Source: Toxorhynchites rutilus septentrionalis
Taxonomy: Eukaryota > Arthropoda > Insecta > Diptera > Culicidae
Assembly: GCF_029784135.1 (NCBI RefSeq)
Contig: NC_073744.1
Location: 11,099,429 to 11,163,428 of the forward strand
Direction: 5' to 3'
Length of the DNA: 64,000 bases
Of the stretch, positions 41,697 through 52,527 are shown one piece after another. Below the pieces are notes generated by a model. The model did no database searches and was not told the origin of the DNA. It saw only the letters and a list, made by a program, of their open reading frames with translations. The stretch's first letter is position 1. Each line of letters opens with the position of its first letter. The translations under genes and the position numbers were made by a program.

Positions 41697-44034
41697 CAAA
41701 TAAATTCGAATCATGTCCAGAACTTTTGTGTCCAGAACTTTTGGCACAAGAAGCTGACCGTCGCACATCCAAAGATAGCTGAGTGCTTCAACAAGGTGCT
41801 ACGTGACCCACACAACCTTCCTGAATTCGCCACCCGCGGCGTCACCTTCCTCCTCCCGAAAGACAGCAACACATTGAACCCATCAAAGTACAGACCGATA
41901 ATGTGCCTATCGAGTCTGTACAAAATACTGAGCAGCATAATTACCGCCAAAGTTTCTGCTCACTGCGAACAGCATCACATCATCGCAGAAGAGCAGAAAG
42001 GATGCAGGAAAAATACGCATGGCTGCAAAGACCAGGCCATCATCGACGCAGCCATAGTCGGCCAGGCGGTTTATAACCAGCGGAACCTAAGCATGGCCTA
42101 TATCGATTACAGGAAGGCTTATGACTCCATACCTCACTCGTTTCTCGTCCGGGTATTGGAGCTCTACAAAATTGATCCCGTCGTCGTTAGGTTCCTGCAG
42201 CATGCGATGAGGCAGTGGAGTACGTCTCTGCACCTCAGTGATGGGGAAAATGTGTTGCAGTCTAGAACGCTGCAGATAAAGAGGGGGATATTCCAAGGCG
42301 ACTCTTTCAGCCCGCTTTGGTTTTGTCTGGCACTGAACCCCCTCAGTAGGACGCTCAATAGAAACGGTCATGGCTATAAAATAAGGTATGGCGACGGCGC
42401 CCACGAAGAAGTGACCCATACCTTCTACATGGATGATCTCAAGGTCTACGCTGATTCACGTCAGCGTCTAGGTGTAGCTATCCGGGTTGTCGAAGACATA
42501 AGCAGGGACATCTGCATGGAGTTCGGCCTCGACAAGTGCCGCTGTGTCCATCTGCTGAAAGGGCAGCTTACCGAATCCGGAGGTTACGAGGTCTATGACG
42601 GCGAGTTCATAAGAGACATGGTTCGTGGCGAATCCTATAAATATCTTGGATTCCGACAGCTCACCGGGATTCGCCACTCCGACATCAAGACGGAGCTGCG
42701 AGACAAGTTCTTGAGTCGAGTGAACTGTGTCCTGAGGACTTTCCTCAACGCGGGGAACAAGGTACGCGCGATCAACACATTCGCGGTTCCCCTGCTGACC
42801 TTCAGTTTTGGTGTAGTCAAATGGAGCAAAACTAACCTAGAGGACCTTGAGAGGAGGATGAGGAAAGCATTCAAAGAGGCCGGAATGCACCATCCTCAAT
42901 CGGCACTGGAGAGAGTTTCACTACCACGCAAAGAAGGGGGACTTGGAATCGTCGACATTTCTGCACTGTGTGTTGCCCAGGTACGACAACTGCGCGAGTA
43001 CTTCGCAGAACGCGCCAACCAAAACGCGCTATACCGGGCTGTCTGCGCCGCCAACAGAGGATACAGCGCTCTGCACTTGGCGCAAGCGGAGTACCAACTC
43101 AACTGCAATCTGCAGACAGTGGAGGAGAAGATTGCAGCTTGGAAGCAGAAGGCAGTGCATGGTGCCCACCCCCATCAACTGGATCGGCCACACGTCGACA
43201 AGGCCGCATCTAATCTGTGGCTAACGCGTGGTGAACTCTCTTCAGTAGTAGAAGCCGACATGATAGCCATCCAGGACAGGATAATGCCGACGAGAAACTG
43301 CAGGCGGTACGTCTGGCATCAAGACGTTGATGACATTTGCCGGATGTGCCATCAACCAGGTGAAAACATAGAACACATTATGGGAGGCTGTCCCGTTTTG
43401 GCCAACGCAGCCTACACCGAGCGCCACAACAACGTGGCCCGTATTGTTCATCGACAACTGGCGCTCCAATGTGCTCTACTGGAAGACAACGTACCAAACT
43501 ACCGGTACCTGCCTGCACCTGTCCTGGAAAATGACCGTTTCAAGCTGTACTGGGATCGCACTGTTCTGACCGACCTCTCGATCCACCACAACCGCCCAGA
43601 TATAATGGTTTACGACAAGAGCGACCGCAAAGTCACCATCATCGATGTCGCTATTCCACTGAACCAGAATCTGGAGGAGACCCACGGTCGCAAAATCTGC
43701 AAGTACCGACCATTGGCCGTGGAGCTCAAGGAACTGTGGGGGCTAAGGGAGGTCCCAAGAATTGTTCCAGTCGTTCTCTCTGGAACTGGAATTATCCCGA
43801 AGACACTTCTGGAAGCGCTAAAGGTGTTGAACATCGAGAAGGAATTGGCCGGCATCCAAAAGTCGGTCATCCTTAGCACCTGCGCGATTGTCCGACAATT
43901 CCTCGGTCAGGACTAAAACAGCACGAGCATGCAGATACGTGCATTCCGCAGAGCCTAGTCCCCCTTTGGCATTCAGAAGCCCGGGGGCAGGTGAAAATTC
44001 TGGCTAGGTTCGCCTAGTTAAGAAGTGAGAGAAG
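41697..44034 (+). CDS. Restriction-endonuclease LINE (R2/R4/NeSL-type), 5'-truncated, intact frame
   Basis: Open from a stop at about 41694 to TAA 43914-43916 (over 730 codons), then UTR. Counting from the internal GTG at 41796, reverse-transcriptase motifs are AYIDYRKAYDS (catalytic Asp, about residue 101), GIFQGDSFSPL (about 165), the active site YMDDLKVYA (about 211), FGLDKC and YKYLGF. Near residue 530 comes the zinc knuckle CRMCHQPGENIEHIMGGC (C-x2-C-x9-H-x4-C), then the restriction-like endonuclease RPDIMVYDKSDRK...IIDVAIP (PD-x14-D). This order, RT, CCHC, then endonuclease, defines the R2-like LINE group. Such proteins nick the target and prime reverse transcription there. The N-terminal DNA-binding fingers are lost; the real start is upstream and absent. 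The 5' junction shows TGTCCAGAACTTTT twice in tandem (41714-41741). No nonsense codons suggests a young insertion. The clade within the group is uncertain. Confidence 0.9.
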
Positions 44035-44047
44035 TCAAATCATGTTT

Positions 44048-44323
44048 TTTTGTTTTTTTTTTTTTTATCTTCGCTTATTTTTCGTCGGCCTATTTCCGCC
44101 ACTTCAGTGCCAATCACCGACATCAGGGAGGCGACTCCACCTGTTCCTACCTATCAGACTCAACAACTCATGAGCCGGGCCAACTTCTTTTACTTCCACT
44201 CCGAAGGAAGACGTAACCAGAGATTTTTCGCCTCAGAAAATCCCAACGACGCCAGCTGGGATTGAACCCAGGCCGATCGGATTGTGAGGCTGTTACGCTA
44301 ACCACACAACCACTGGCGCCGTC
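44048..44323 (-). mobile_element. tRNA-derived SINE with 13-bp target duplication
   Basis: The target duplication TCAAATCATGTTT lies at 44035-44047 and 44324-44336. On the minus strand the head GGCGCCAGTGGTTGTG has A box TGGTTAGCGTAAC and B box GGGTTCAATCCC (44258-44270), followed by a body and a poly-A tail (poly-T at 44048-44066). It landed in DNA downstream of the LINE stop codon, probably its 3' UTR. The head looks like a degraded tRNA of the type whose anticodon loop reads CCTCACAATCC; the parent tRNA was not assigned. Confidence 0.8.
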
Positions 44324-44336
44324 TCAAATCATGTTT

Positions 44337-44911
44337 GTTTGAGTTTAGTTTGAAGGTCCCCTTGTTTAGACAATTTCGGTGGCGCCGTAAAACATTTCAA
44401 ACGAGAACAAAACATATATCGATGCTTTGAATCAACATGAGGAATAAACAGATCAGCTCATGATTTCCCTAGAGAGGATCCCTGTTTTAGTCACGAAAAA
44501 TCGAACAAAAATTCAATAGAGTATTGCAAACAGTTAAACATTTGAGGCAATGTTTTATTGTAGAATCTCTTAAAAAAATTCAATCTTTTTATCATGTTCA
44601 GAAAGAGCATTATTTTGATGAAATAAATAGACTGGTTTCCCTCATTAGAAGATCTGGTGATAGAACAATATTTATAAACAACAAGATTTTGCCATTGAAT
44701 AATTCCATCTGTGTGATTGGCCTATGTTTTACACTATTCCGTGCGTCTTCACTCGTCCACATTCCACATTTTTCATTTTATTTTATTCAATTTTAATGAG
44801 CAACTTGAGACTCTTGTCTCTTTAATTGTTACTCTGATTAAAGTGCAAAATGGGGCGTTACTCTATAATTTAATTAGCTGACTCGGCAAACGTTGTTCTG
44901 CTATATAAATC
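44337..44911. other. No recognised gene
   Basis: Possibly the remaining LINE 3' flank, then AT-rich DNA. The frame 44524-44796 has no domain. Confidence 0.35.
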
Positions 44912-46185
44912 ACTAGCTGACCCGGCAAACTTCGTCCCGCCCAAAATTTGTTTTTTTTGTTATCAATACCTTCAAACATTCATGTTTTCTTACTATGAGC
45001 AAGTTCATGCGTCCAATCGCAGAACTGTTCATTGATTGATCTTCTAATCGACCCCGTTTAATTTAGTATGGCAGCCCCACCTGAGAGAGGGGGAGGAGTA
45101 TCTAACCACCATAGAATCATTTATAGCACCCTAAAACCTCTATATGTCAAATTTGGTTTCGTTTGCTTTATTAGTACTCGAGTGATGCAGAAATTTGTGT
45201 TTCATTCGTATGGTAGCCCTCCCTTAGAGAGGGGGGGGGGGTGGAGTGTCTAACCATCATAGAATCGTTTATTGCACCCTAAAACCTCCACATGCAAAAG
45301 TTGGTTCCATTTGCTTGATTAATTCTGGGGTAATGTACAAATTTGAGTTTTATTCGTATGGCAGCTCCCCCTTAGAGAGGGGGGTGGAGTGCCAACCACC
45401 GTAAAAACATTTTTTGCACCCTGTCCAAGACGCGATCTCGTTCGAGGGGCTCTCACTCGAATTACCCGATAAAAGTACTAGGAATTTTGCGGTTATGTCG
45501 AACCACTCTAAAAAAAAGACCTCTTCGGAGACTGCTTACGAGACCGTGAACGAGATGTGTAACTTTCAATAGCTTTATTCCAACTGAACTACATTCTTCT
45601 ACTAATCATCCTTTATACTGTTATATTATATGATAGTATTTGTAGAGAATTTCATTTCCTGCTGACTGTCAAATGTCAGTGGGTGTAATACCTAATATAA
45701 TTCTGAAATAATTCATATGATTTTATAGCAAAAGTAATTCAAATGTTCAAGGTAAATGGTAACAGCAATTCACATAATAGATTTCGAGATTCTGCTGCAG
45801 ACACACCCTAAAACCTCCACATGCCAAATTTGGTTCCATTTGCTTGATTAATTCTCGAGTAATGCAGAAATTTGAGTTTCATTTGTATGGCATCCCCCCC
45901 CCTCTCAGAGAGAGCGGAGGAGTATCTATTCACCATGAAAACGTTTCGTGTCCCCTAAAACATTCGCATGGCAAATTTGGTTTCATTTTCTTGATTAATT
46001 CTCGAGTTATGCTGAAAATTGAGTTTCATTTGTATGGAAGCCGCCCCTTAAAGAGGGGGGGGGGATAGTCTAACCACCATAGAAACATTTATTGCACCCT
46101 TAAACCTCCATATGCCTAATTTGGTTTCCTTTGCTTGATTAATTCTCGAGTAATGCACAAATTTGTGTTTCATTTGCATAGCAGG
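44912..46185 (+). repeat. Satellite-like tandem repeat, period about 146-148 bp
   Basis: It begins after CTAGCTGACCCGGCAAAC (a second, decayed CTGACTCGGCAAAC lies at 44879). Units share TATGGCAGCC, a G-run of variable length (GAGAGGGGG), CTAACCACCATAGAA, TTGCACCCTAAAACCTCC and GCTTGATTAATTCT. The marker TTTCATT-GTATGG recurs at about 45195, 45343, 45870 and 46018. The array is split by a solo LTR and cut on the right by element B5. The open frames in it are by-products of the repeat. Confidence 0.75.
45422..45803. mobile_element. Solo LTR, 382 bp
   Basis: It starts TGTCCAAG and ends GCAGACA (TGTC/GACA inverted ends, TG...CA) with the 5-bp target duplication CACCC at 45417-45421 and 45804-45808. 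It sits exactly within one satellite unit: the unit reads CACCCTAAAACC when uninterrupted. No internal retroviral coding remains, so the internal part was probably lost by LTR-LTR recombination. The superfamily cannot be told from the LTR alone. Confidence 0.75.
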
Positions 46186-46187
46186 CG

Positions 46188-46815
46188 CCTGAATGTAATT
46201 TCCAATTCCAAGGGGAACTGGCAGATTATTTTGCAGCAACGATCACATCTTTCTGGATTCTGCTCGATAACCAGCAAACGAAAAGAGTTGCGCGCGTGTA
46301 TTTGTGTGTGTGTGGTGGCTGCTCCGATGCATCAAGCGGAACCAATTTTCGATACTGGTACTTTCTTGGTCGCCTTTTCAGTGGCATCACTCTCCTCCTG
46401 ATGGATTCCTTTCTGGCCTAAGGTGCACAAACGGATTCTTGGTAACACCGTTCATCAGCGCTTTCATGATAAACGAAGTTAGCTTCACCACAACAGCGAC
46501 AGCATGCTCCAATCGCTGTTCAATTAGAACTGAGTGGATTTCCGAGCGGCGCTCGCTTATATACCGATTGGTGATTTCAATAGCCTATTTTGAAAGCAAA
46601 TTTAAGACTATTGAAACAAGTTTTTGGATCAGAAAGTAACAAGTATAGAACGCGTAGACATTTTATCTTTCGAATGAAGTGTTTATCATACCATTTCGTT
46701 CAGTTGTTTAGGAGCTATTAACCCTCAAAATCTCGGTCTTCGGCGTAACGCTTTCGTTTTCGAAACTTTGATTTTACACCCCGGTATAGAAATGAAAGAC
46801 GTAGTCTTACGTCAA
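46188..46815 (-). mobile_element. Element B5, 3'-truncated
   Basis: The 5' palindrome GACGTAGTCTTACGTC lies at 46798-46813 (minus orientation) with TTTT outside. Then come the B leader, promoter (TATATAAG at 46564-46557, initiator near 46530) and H1 fragment (down to about 46420), including the CACCAAGA-GAATCCG region. It breaks off at 46188 within the GGAACTGGCAGATTATTTT block, against the satellite. Confidence 0.7.
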
Positions 46816-47415
46816 AATTAAACTGATTTTTAAACTAACTACAATGCCAAAACAAATACTAACGGTACAAACACTAGTCTCATCGGCGTTCAAAACACGA
46901 TCTGGCGTCAATTTGGGATCTTTCAGCGCTTCTTCCAGCAAATCGTAAAACGCAGATACTGCTGGCTTATTGAAGCCTCTGGCTCGGGCGGCAGAGGTAG
47001 CTTCAGGTTTACGGAACGACAATTTGGGATTTCGTTTCAGAAAATTGCTTAGCCAAGCTTTTCCAGCCATCTTGGTAGACTTGTTGAACGGGTGTGGCAA
47101 TCCATTTCTTTCGGCCAGATCAAAAGCAAGCTTTCGAACATTAGTCATCGTTATTCCATAGAACCTTTTTTCCAAATCCAACAGATGTTGTACCAGTTCC
47201 TCTTCTTGTTGAGAATTGAATACGGAATCAAGAGGTCCTAGCCGAGTTGATACAGTTGGACTTGTGAGGTGGCGAATCAGTGTGGATCTTGGAATTGCGT
47301 AACTTCTTGCTGCTGTCTTCACCGGCGATCCACTTTTTACAGCCTTAATGGCTTGTTCCAATTGCTGAGTGGTCCATGACTGCCGGTTACTCTTGCGCTT
47401 GTAATTTGTAGGCAT
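46816..47415 (-). pseudogene. pogo-like transposase, N-terminal part, truncated by B5
   Basis: ATG 47415 opens 202 codons, the last few of which are B5 sequence. Residues about 12-50 are a pipsqueak-type helix-turn-helix (SWTTQQLEQAIKAV, AARSYAIPRSTLIRHL). About 60-150 is a CENP-B-type second DNA-binding domain (WLSNFLKRNPKLSFRKPE). Then RVLNADETSV gives the first catalytic Asp of the DDE domain, where pogo/Tigger proteins have N-x-DET. Everything after, including the second and third acidic residues, is missing because B5 lies directly downstream. The retained frame has no stop, so B5 insertion or deletion may be what inactivated it. Confidence 0.85.
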
Positions 47416-47900
47416 CTTTATAGTAAAACCAAAAAGTTTTGTTAAATACCCTAGGAAAATACTAGTGTCCGTCTTTCCTTACCTTAATGTGTCCGTCTTA
47501 CCCGAACTGGCAGCTTTTTTTTCGAATGACCGTAGCTCTTCCTATAAGCGTTGAAAAACCTCTGATTTATCACAGGATAGTCAATGATGGACTAAATAAA
47601 CACTTACCCTTCGGAGGAACACGTAAAAACAAAAAATCACGAACTTTTCGCTATTTTCTACAGAGTAAAAATTATATCGAATGGTGCACCCGCGAAGATA
47701 ATTTTTGTTTTGTTTACAAGCTTGACAATTCGCTCGCTGGAAATCAACAGTGTGTCTCGAAAGTATTGATACACTTTATTGAAAGTATTTGCATAACTAA
47801 AATATTTCAAAAAATTTTAGTTAATGAGATATTAAAAGTGTCCATCTTACCCGCAGTGTCCGTCTTTACCTACTTTCCCCGTAAAGTGACAGATGTACCA
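47416..47900 (-). mobile_element. Likely 5' terminal region of the pogo-like element
   Basis: It holds four copies of GTGTCCGTCTTACCC or close variants (47465, 47489, 47839 and 47856), all in the same orientation, spread to about 47880. Clustered repeats upstream of a transposase are typical transposase-binding subterminal sites. The outer end may be near 47880, reading in element sense GGGGAAAGTAGGTAAAGACG; the partner end is lost. Confidence 0.5.
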
Positions 47901-48343
47901 GTATAAGTCGTAAGAATTATCCTTGACGCAAAAATCCTCCGCCTATTGAGCTTATGAGAGCTATTTTTATGGGAACTGAATTAAATGCCGCTTAAATATG
48001 GAAAGTAAAAGAAACCATTAATTCCTTAAGAGAGCTATAATTTTTAAGATACGAACGAAATCTGACAATGATTTCTCATCCCTCTTATGTCTGAGACAAC
48101 CTATTTCACAGACGATTCTTCAAACCCTAAAGTCACCTGTCAAATATTAATGTCATCATCTATACGAATTCTGCTATCATTCTCACATGCTCAAAAAAAA
48201 ATCTTCAACAAGTGCCTAACGCCTACTTCAAACTCTTCCCCTAATGGAAAAGCTAGCGAAATAATACGAAACACGAAACTTTTCCTCCCCGCAGGATGCT
48301 TAAATCTTCCTGCCGAGCAAAAGAAAAAGAAAAAAAACATTAC
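47901..48343. other. No recognised gene
   Basis: AT-rich DNA without recognisable domain or repeat, leading up to the donor side of the candidate exon below. Confidence 0.35.
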
Positions 48344-48526
48344 CTGAGTGCGAGCGTTCCCTACGGCAACCACTTCACTAAATTGACCAGCTCCAATTAC
48401 GTCCGTGCCTTTTGGAGACTCTAATGAGTTCATATATCTTAATGAGCGGTTTTTCGCTTCCACCGATGCATGACGTGAGTTGGGAGGAAAATTTTCCATC
48501 GCTTGGAGTATGGCGGCCCGCTGCGT
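48344..48526 (-). CDS. Candidate host internal exon, 61 codons (tentative)
   Basis: A strong acceptor (pyrimidine tract GCTTTTTTCGCTCTCCCTTC then CAG) precedes 48526, and a donor GTAATG follows 48344. The exon is 183 bp, symmetrical, phase 0 at both ends if the frame TQRAAILQAMENFPPN ... IGAGQFSEVVAVGNARTQ is used. Composition is not low-complexity. A second frame (DAAGRHTPSDGKF...) is also open but ends in TAG before the donor. No domain is recognised. It lies in one of the few repeat-poor stretches and on the same strand as the CUB exon, so it could belong to the same gene. Confidence 0.35.
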
Positions 48527-50134
48527 CTGGAAGGGAGAGCGAAAAAAGCACACATCGCCATCCTCCACTGAATGGAGGAAAACGGGATACAAAGTGCCGT
48601 GTGGTTGCGCTGTGCCTCCCCCGGGGGGTTTGAGGTGGCTGAGGGAGGAAGTTTCCGTGAGAGCGCGAGGAACGCACCGTGTTCTGCTGGGGCTGGGGGC
48701 TTTCGAAATATAATAAATTAAAACAATGTTTATTTTTCGAAAAATTTTGTACGAAAAACTTTTATTACTCACTTTACTCACTAGTGCGCGAGGGAATGCG
48801 AGGAGATGAAAAACTAATATTTGTTTGGTTAGTGTAGTTTCGCTTTTCCCGAGCGCGAGGTTCGCTAAATCACACAGTGCTCTCATTGATGTGTGTGGGT
48901 GTGTATGTGGGTATGTGAGGGAGGCACTTTCGTGCTCCTCCCTCGCTGTTCAATCGTCGCCATCGTATCACAATTTGGGGTAGGTTCAGATCAAAGGGAA
49001 AAACTAATTTCGCTACAGTGGTCTTTTTTCAGCTCTTGTACACATACTGTGGGATGCTTTCTCATGATGCAACATGCTAAATTAAATGGGCTTTTTTGTT
49101 GCATTCAAATTTTTCTCATCATGGTGATCTTTTGTGCGTAAAACAAATAATACCTTACGAATGGGGACGCAACATTCGCATCCGCTTTTATGGTGCTGCA
49201 CATTAAACATTGAGGTTTTGATAGTTATTCTCCTGCGAAACATGCTTCAATGTGTCACTCACACAGTTCACAGTTCGGAACACACCATCCGCACATTTGG
49301 GCTTGGGATGATGTACATTTTCCCAGCACTTGCACCACAATCCCACATGAAATCCTCCAAGCGAGTGATGTTTGTTTACTTTCTTGGTTGCGGGAATCCG
49401 CGAAAAGGCCATTGGCATCGCAGCCAACAGTTCATCGCTGCAAACCGAGACATCTTCATCATCGTTGCAGGTGCTGTGGCGACAGTCAGCCTATTAGAAT
49501 CGTGGGTGTTATTCCCACCACCGCAACAACCACCGGAAGCAGTAGTTGTATCAGCAGCGGGAGGAACGGATGATGGCGACAGGGAATGGTTGTGACCAGC
49601 TGTGATGCTCCCTGTACGGATGCGATTAAAACTGAGGCCAGCATCAGGAGAACGCCACTCGAGTGTGAGGCTGTGAATAAATAAGTGGATTCGTTATTTG
49701 CAGCTGAGAGGATATACAAATAAGATGCTTATGTCGCGAAAAACACGACAAACTTGCAGCGGAGGGAATTCCCACATATATATACAGATGTGCGTTCGCA
49801 GTGTGACACGGTTTTGAAGTTGGCGCTGGATGGATAAAGAAAATGGCATGTGGTGGGTGGGAGGAATGAAGCTGGAATAACCCAAATCGCTAAGCACACG
49901 GTGGAATTATGGGTATGCGATCACGAATGCGTTCGCTAGGGTGGATGGGTAGGGATGTGAAAGCAATTGGTATTTTACATTTAAGAAAACGTTTAAATCA
50001 CCCTTGGACTTTCCACATGAGTTTTTACGCCTGTTGCCCGGGGAGCTCTTCTGATTGACCCATCTGATGTTGTTTTTTCCATGTTGGATGTGAACCACTA
50101 CGTCCATTGTTTTGAACAGTTGTGGTATACTCCA
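48527..50134. other. Repeat-poor stretch, no firm gene
   Basis: Several frames are open on both strands between 49130 and 49720, including a minus frame with a hydrophobic end (LLIQLLLPVVVAVVGI). An acceptor-like TTATTTATTCACAG precedes it at about 49682, but no exon can be defined. A (TA)n-type run lies near 49775. Confidence 0.3.
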
Positions 50135-50514
50135 TTTTTTGACGTAGAACTACGTCTTTCATTAAGGGTTCCAAATCAGAAAACAGGTCACGTTTTTATG
50201 AAATAAAGTTAACGTTAATAACTTTTTTTGCCGCGAACGGATTTTGGCGATTTACATACTAAACGAATCGGAAATTCCGTAAGATTTGTTTAATATGCCA
50301 TACATTAGAATCCCCTGGTTAGTAAATGGTTAAAATTCATGAAAACTTTAAGTGTTTCTATTTTCCCATACATTTGTTCTGTCCATTTGAGTGCTTTCCC
50401 GAACAGAGGTATCAATAACGAGCAACTTATTGACGACCAACGGAGGGGAAATCGTAAGATTTAAAGTTTCCGTGAACAAAGGAAAAGAAGAAGAATGAAG
50501 GGGAATACTTGCCT

Positions 50515-50560
50515 AGAGTATAAACAGTGGATTTCGTTGAGGCAAACTTTCATTCGGCAT
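50515..50560 (+). promoter_or_regulatory. TATA promoter of the A-family ORF
   Basis: GAGTATAAACAG at 50515-50526 and TTCATTCGG near 50548 (initiator-like TCATTC) are about 30 bp apart. The same pair occurs in A1, A2 and the 18108 fragment. Confidence 0.55.
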
Positions 50561-50738
50561 CGGACTGTTGAGTAATCCAGTTCACTTTGCTTTCGCTGCG
50601 CTTCGATCTAAGATTGAACCCCACCAGTGGTAATCCAACTTGGAAATCTTCGTTTGATTTTTCTGTTCGTTTTTCGCGTTATTCGTATCGTGTGTTCTTC
50701 TTTCCGCGTCATAAATTGGACGCTTCGCGTAGTGTGCG

Positions 50739-51155
50739 ATGAGCAAGAAGAAGAGGAAGGCAGGCTCGAGCCCTGCAAAAAACGACCGCATTGCCAGGGG
50801 CAATAAAATTTCGAGGTAAGCGTCATCTAATGATGCACGCGGTGTTGGTGCAGTGAAAAGCGCTCGCACTGAACCGAGCCTTCGCGAGTGTGACACCGCA
50901 CCGAACAACAGCGAAGTAGGCGATTTCGGCGCGTCGGTCGAAAATGTAAACGCCGTTACCCAGGCAGCAACCAAAATCAAGCTCCCCCCGCTGGTGGTGA
51001 AGGTGGTCGCTCTTGATAAACTCATCACCGAATACGCATCGATGGGTGTTACATCAGAGTACAAGCTGTGTGGCATAATTCAGTCTTTTTCCAAGCAGTT
51101 AACATTGTTTGTTTTCCGTCATCATAAGGGCTTGGTTGGTGCCTCAATGCATTAA
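50739..51155 (+). pseudogene. A-family ORF, longest version, one nonsense codon
   Basis: ATG 50739 opens MSKKKRKAGSSPAKNDR and the frame runs to TAA at 51153-51155, interrupted only by TAA at 50817 (the sister A2 has CAA, Gln). It contains about 26 codons absent from A2 (KSARTEPSLRECDT...). The conserved block KLPPLVVKVVALDKLI and ASMGVTSEYKL supports a LINE ORF1-like origin, as discussed for A2. GAG|GTAAGC at the stop also resembles a splice donor, but the reading frame resumes directly, so a point mutation is the simpler view. Confidence 0.5.
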
Positions 51156-52164
51156 ACTGACGTTATGGCGAAGCAGGCGTTAGGGTTGTGCGCCAAAAAA
51201 TTATTTTTGGGAATACCAAGCATCTTGAATGTCTTACTGGAATGTTATAAGTTATTTGGGTTCGCGTGCCAGTCGCAAAACTGCCTTCCACTAGGAATCC
51301 ATTTGCGCTAATATTGATCATAATGAAGCATTGCTATTGTTTTCGAGGTTGTTTATATTAACAAAAAGAGTTTATTTCGCTTGTTTAGTTACCAAGAAAG
51401 TAAATGTCGTTCTGGAATTTTGTATGTGATTAGGTTTCGCTTGCCAGTAGCAAAACTTCCTCCACTAAGGGTGACAGCTGCACTTCTCTCGAGCATGATA
51501 AAGTAATGCAACTTTTTTCGAGGCCAGTAATATTAACAGAAAAGTTTCTTTTGAGGATAGCGCAAAATGATGAGAAGTGTTTATATTCCTAGTAGTTTCA
51601 AGCCACCAATGTATGTATGCATGCTATGGTGAACGCTTGTTTGGCGCTTGGTTTACGTTGTACGAACGATGCCTAGAGGTGCGATTCCTTTGAGGCAATA
51701 CTGAATAACATGTGGCATGATATTTGATACTTGCAAGAGTTGTCATTGTTGTTGTTTCCATGTGGTGCCAAAGATATATTGATGTAGTTATGTGATGTGG
51801 AATAATGGTGCTGGTGCAACATGTATATAATCGGCTGTAGCCGAGACTATGTCAATTGCGAAAAAGGCCACCGGAATAGCGTTCGAGGTAAATTTTCGAT
51901 GCATTGACATGAAATAAATTGCGACATACGATCAGCTAGTGTATTGTTTTGCGAGGGCAAGAATGAATCATCAATCAATTATCGTCAACTGATTCTACAA
52001 TGAAAAAACAATTTCAGAGATTATTCTACTAAGCAGTTGTTACTAAAATTTCACAGTATTATAGAATAATATCCGAAGGTATAAACAAGCGGCTTATATA
52101 AAATAACAGCGTAGTTCTACGTCAACAATGCGATCGTATCTTGGACACAACCTCCTATAATTTT

Positions 52165-52527
52165 TTGGTTCTGTTTATGTATTCGTTCAGAGAAAATTGT
52201 GCGCATCGTTGCCTTTTGATTTGTTGTTTGTTGGTGTTCTAATGAAGTGCGGCATACGAGCATAATATTGTGTCTAGAAAAATAATAGCTACTGATTCTA
52301 GCGATAAAAATGCTTAACTTTCGCCATTGATTTGTGTGTGTTTTGTTTTTTCATTCATATCATATCTTTTCATTTGTATATCCGGTGAACTGCAACGGCG
52401 TGAGTGCATGATATTTGTGTTATACAAAGCGAACGTAACGCTCACATGAACGCGAGTGGATTCCATTTTCAAGCAGCCTCGTCGGTAAAACGACATAATT
52501 ATGCCGGGAATGAAACCATTAAGCTAA
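52165..52527. other. No recognised gene
   Basis: AT-rich spacer between A3 and the MITE. The small frame at 52496-52314 has no domain. Confidence 0.35.

Larger units (their letters stand above)
50137..52164 (+). mobile_element. Element A3: palindrome-ended (Helentron-like), best-preserved A copy
   Basis: The 5' end is oligo-T plus GACGTAGAACTACGTC (50141-50156). The 3' end is TAGTTCTACGTCA (about 52112-52124), a GCGATCGTATCTTGGACAC spacer with weak hairpin, CCTCCTATAA and TTTTTT (52161). Internal order: 360-bp leader, TATA promoter, ORF, 1-kb tail. It serves as reference for A1, A2 and the fragments at 15606, 18108 and 21830. Confidence 0.75.

Noticed and set aside
41796..41798. GTG as the start codon of the LINE protein
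   Set aside because: The frame is open about 100 bases further upstream and the element is 5'-truncated, so this is an internal codon.
44224..44323. Possible tRNA gene on the minus strand
   Set aside because: It is the head of a SINE with a target duplication and poly-A tail; the cloverleaf is incomplete.
48191..48886. Single 231-codon minus-strand gene
   Set aside because: A strong acceptor and donor lie inside it, and the outer parts are low-complexity or poly-Phe; only the 61-codon middle is plausible as an exon.
49134..49727. 153-codon plus frame and a hydrophobic minus frame
   Set aside because: Neither has a domain; the hydrophobic minus reading is Leu/Val-rich but no start or exon boundary pair could be fixed.
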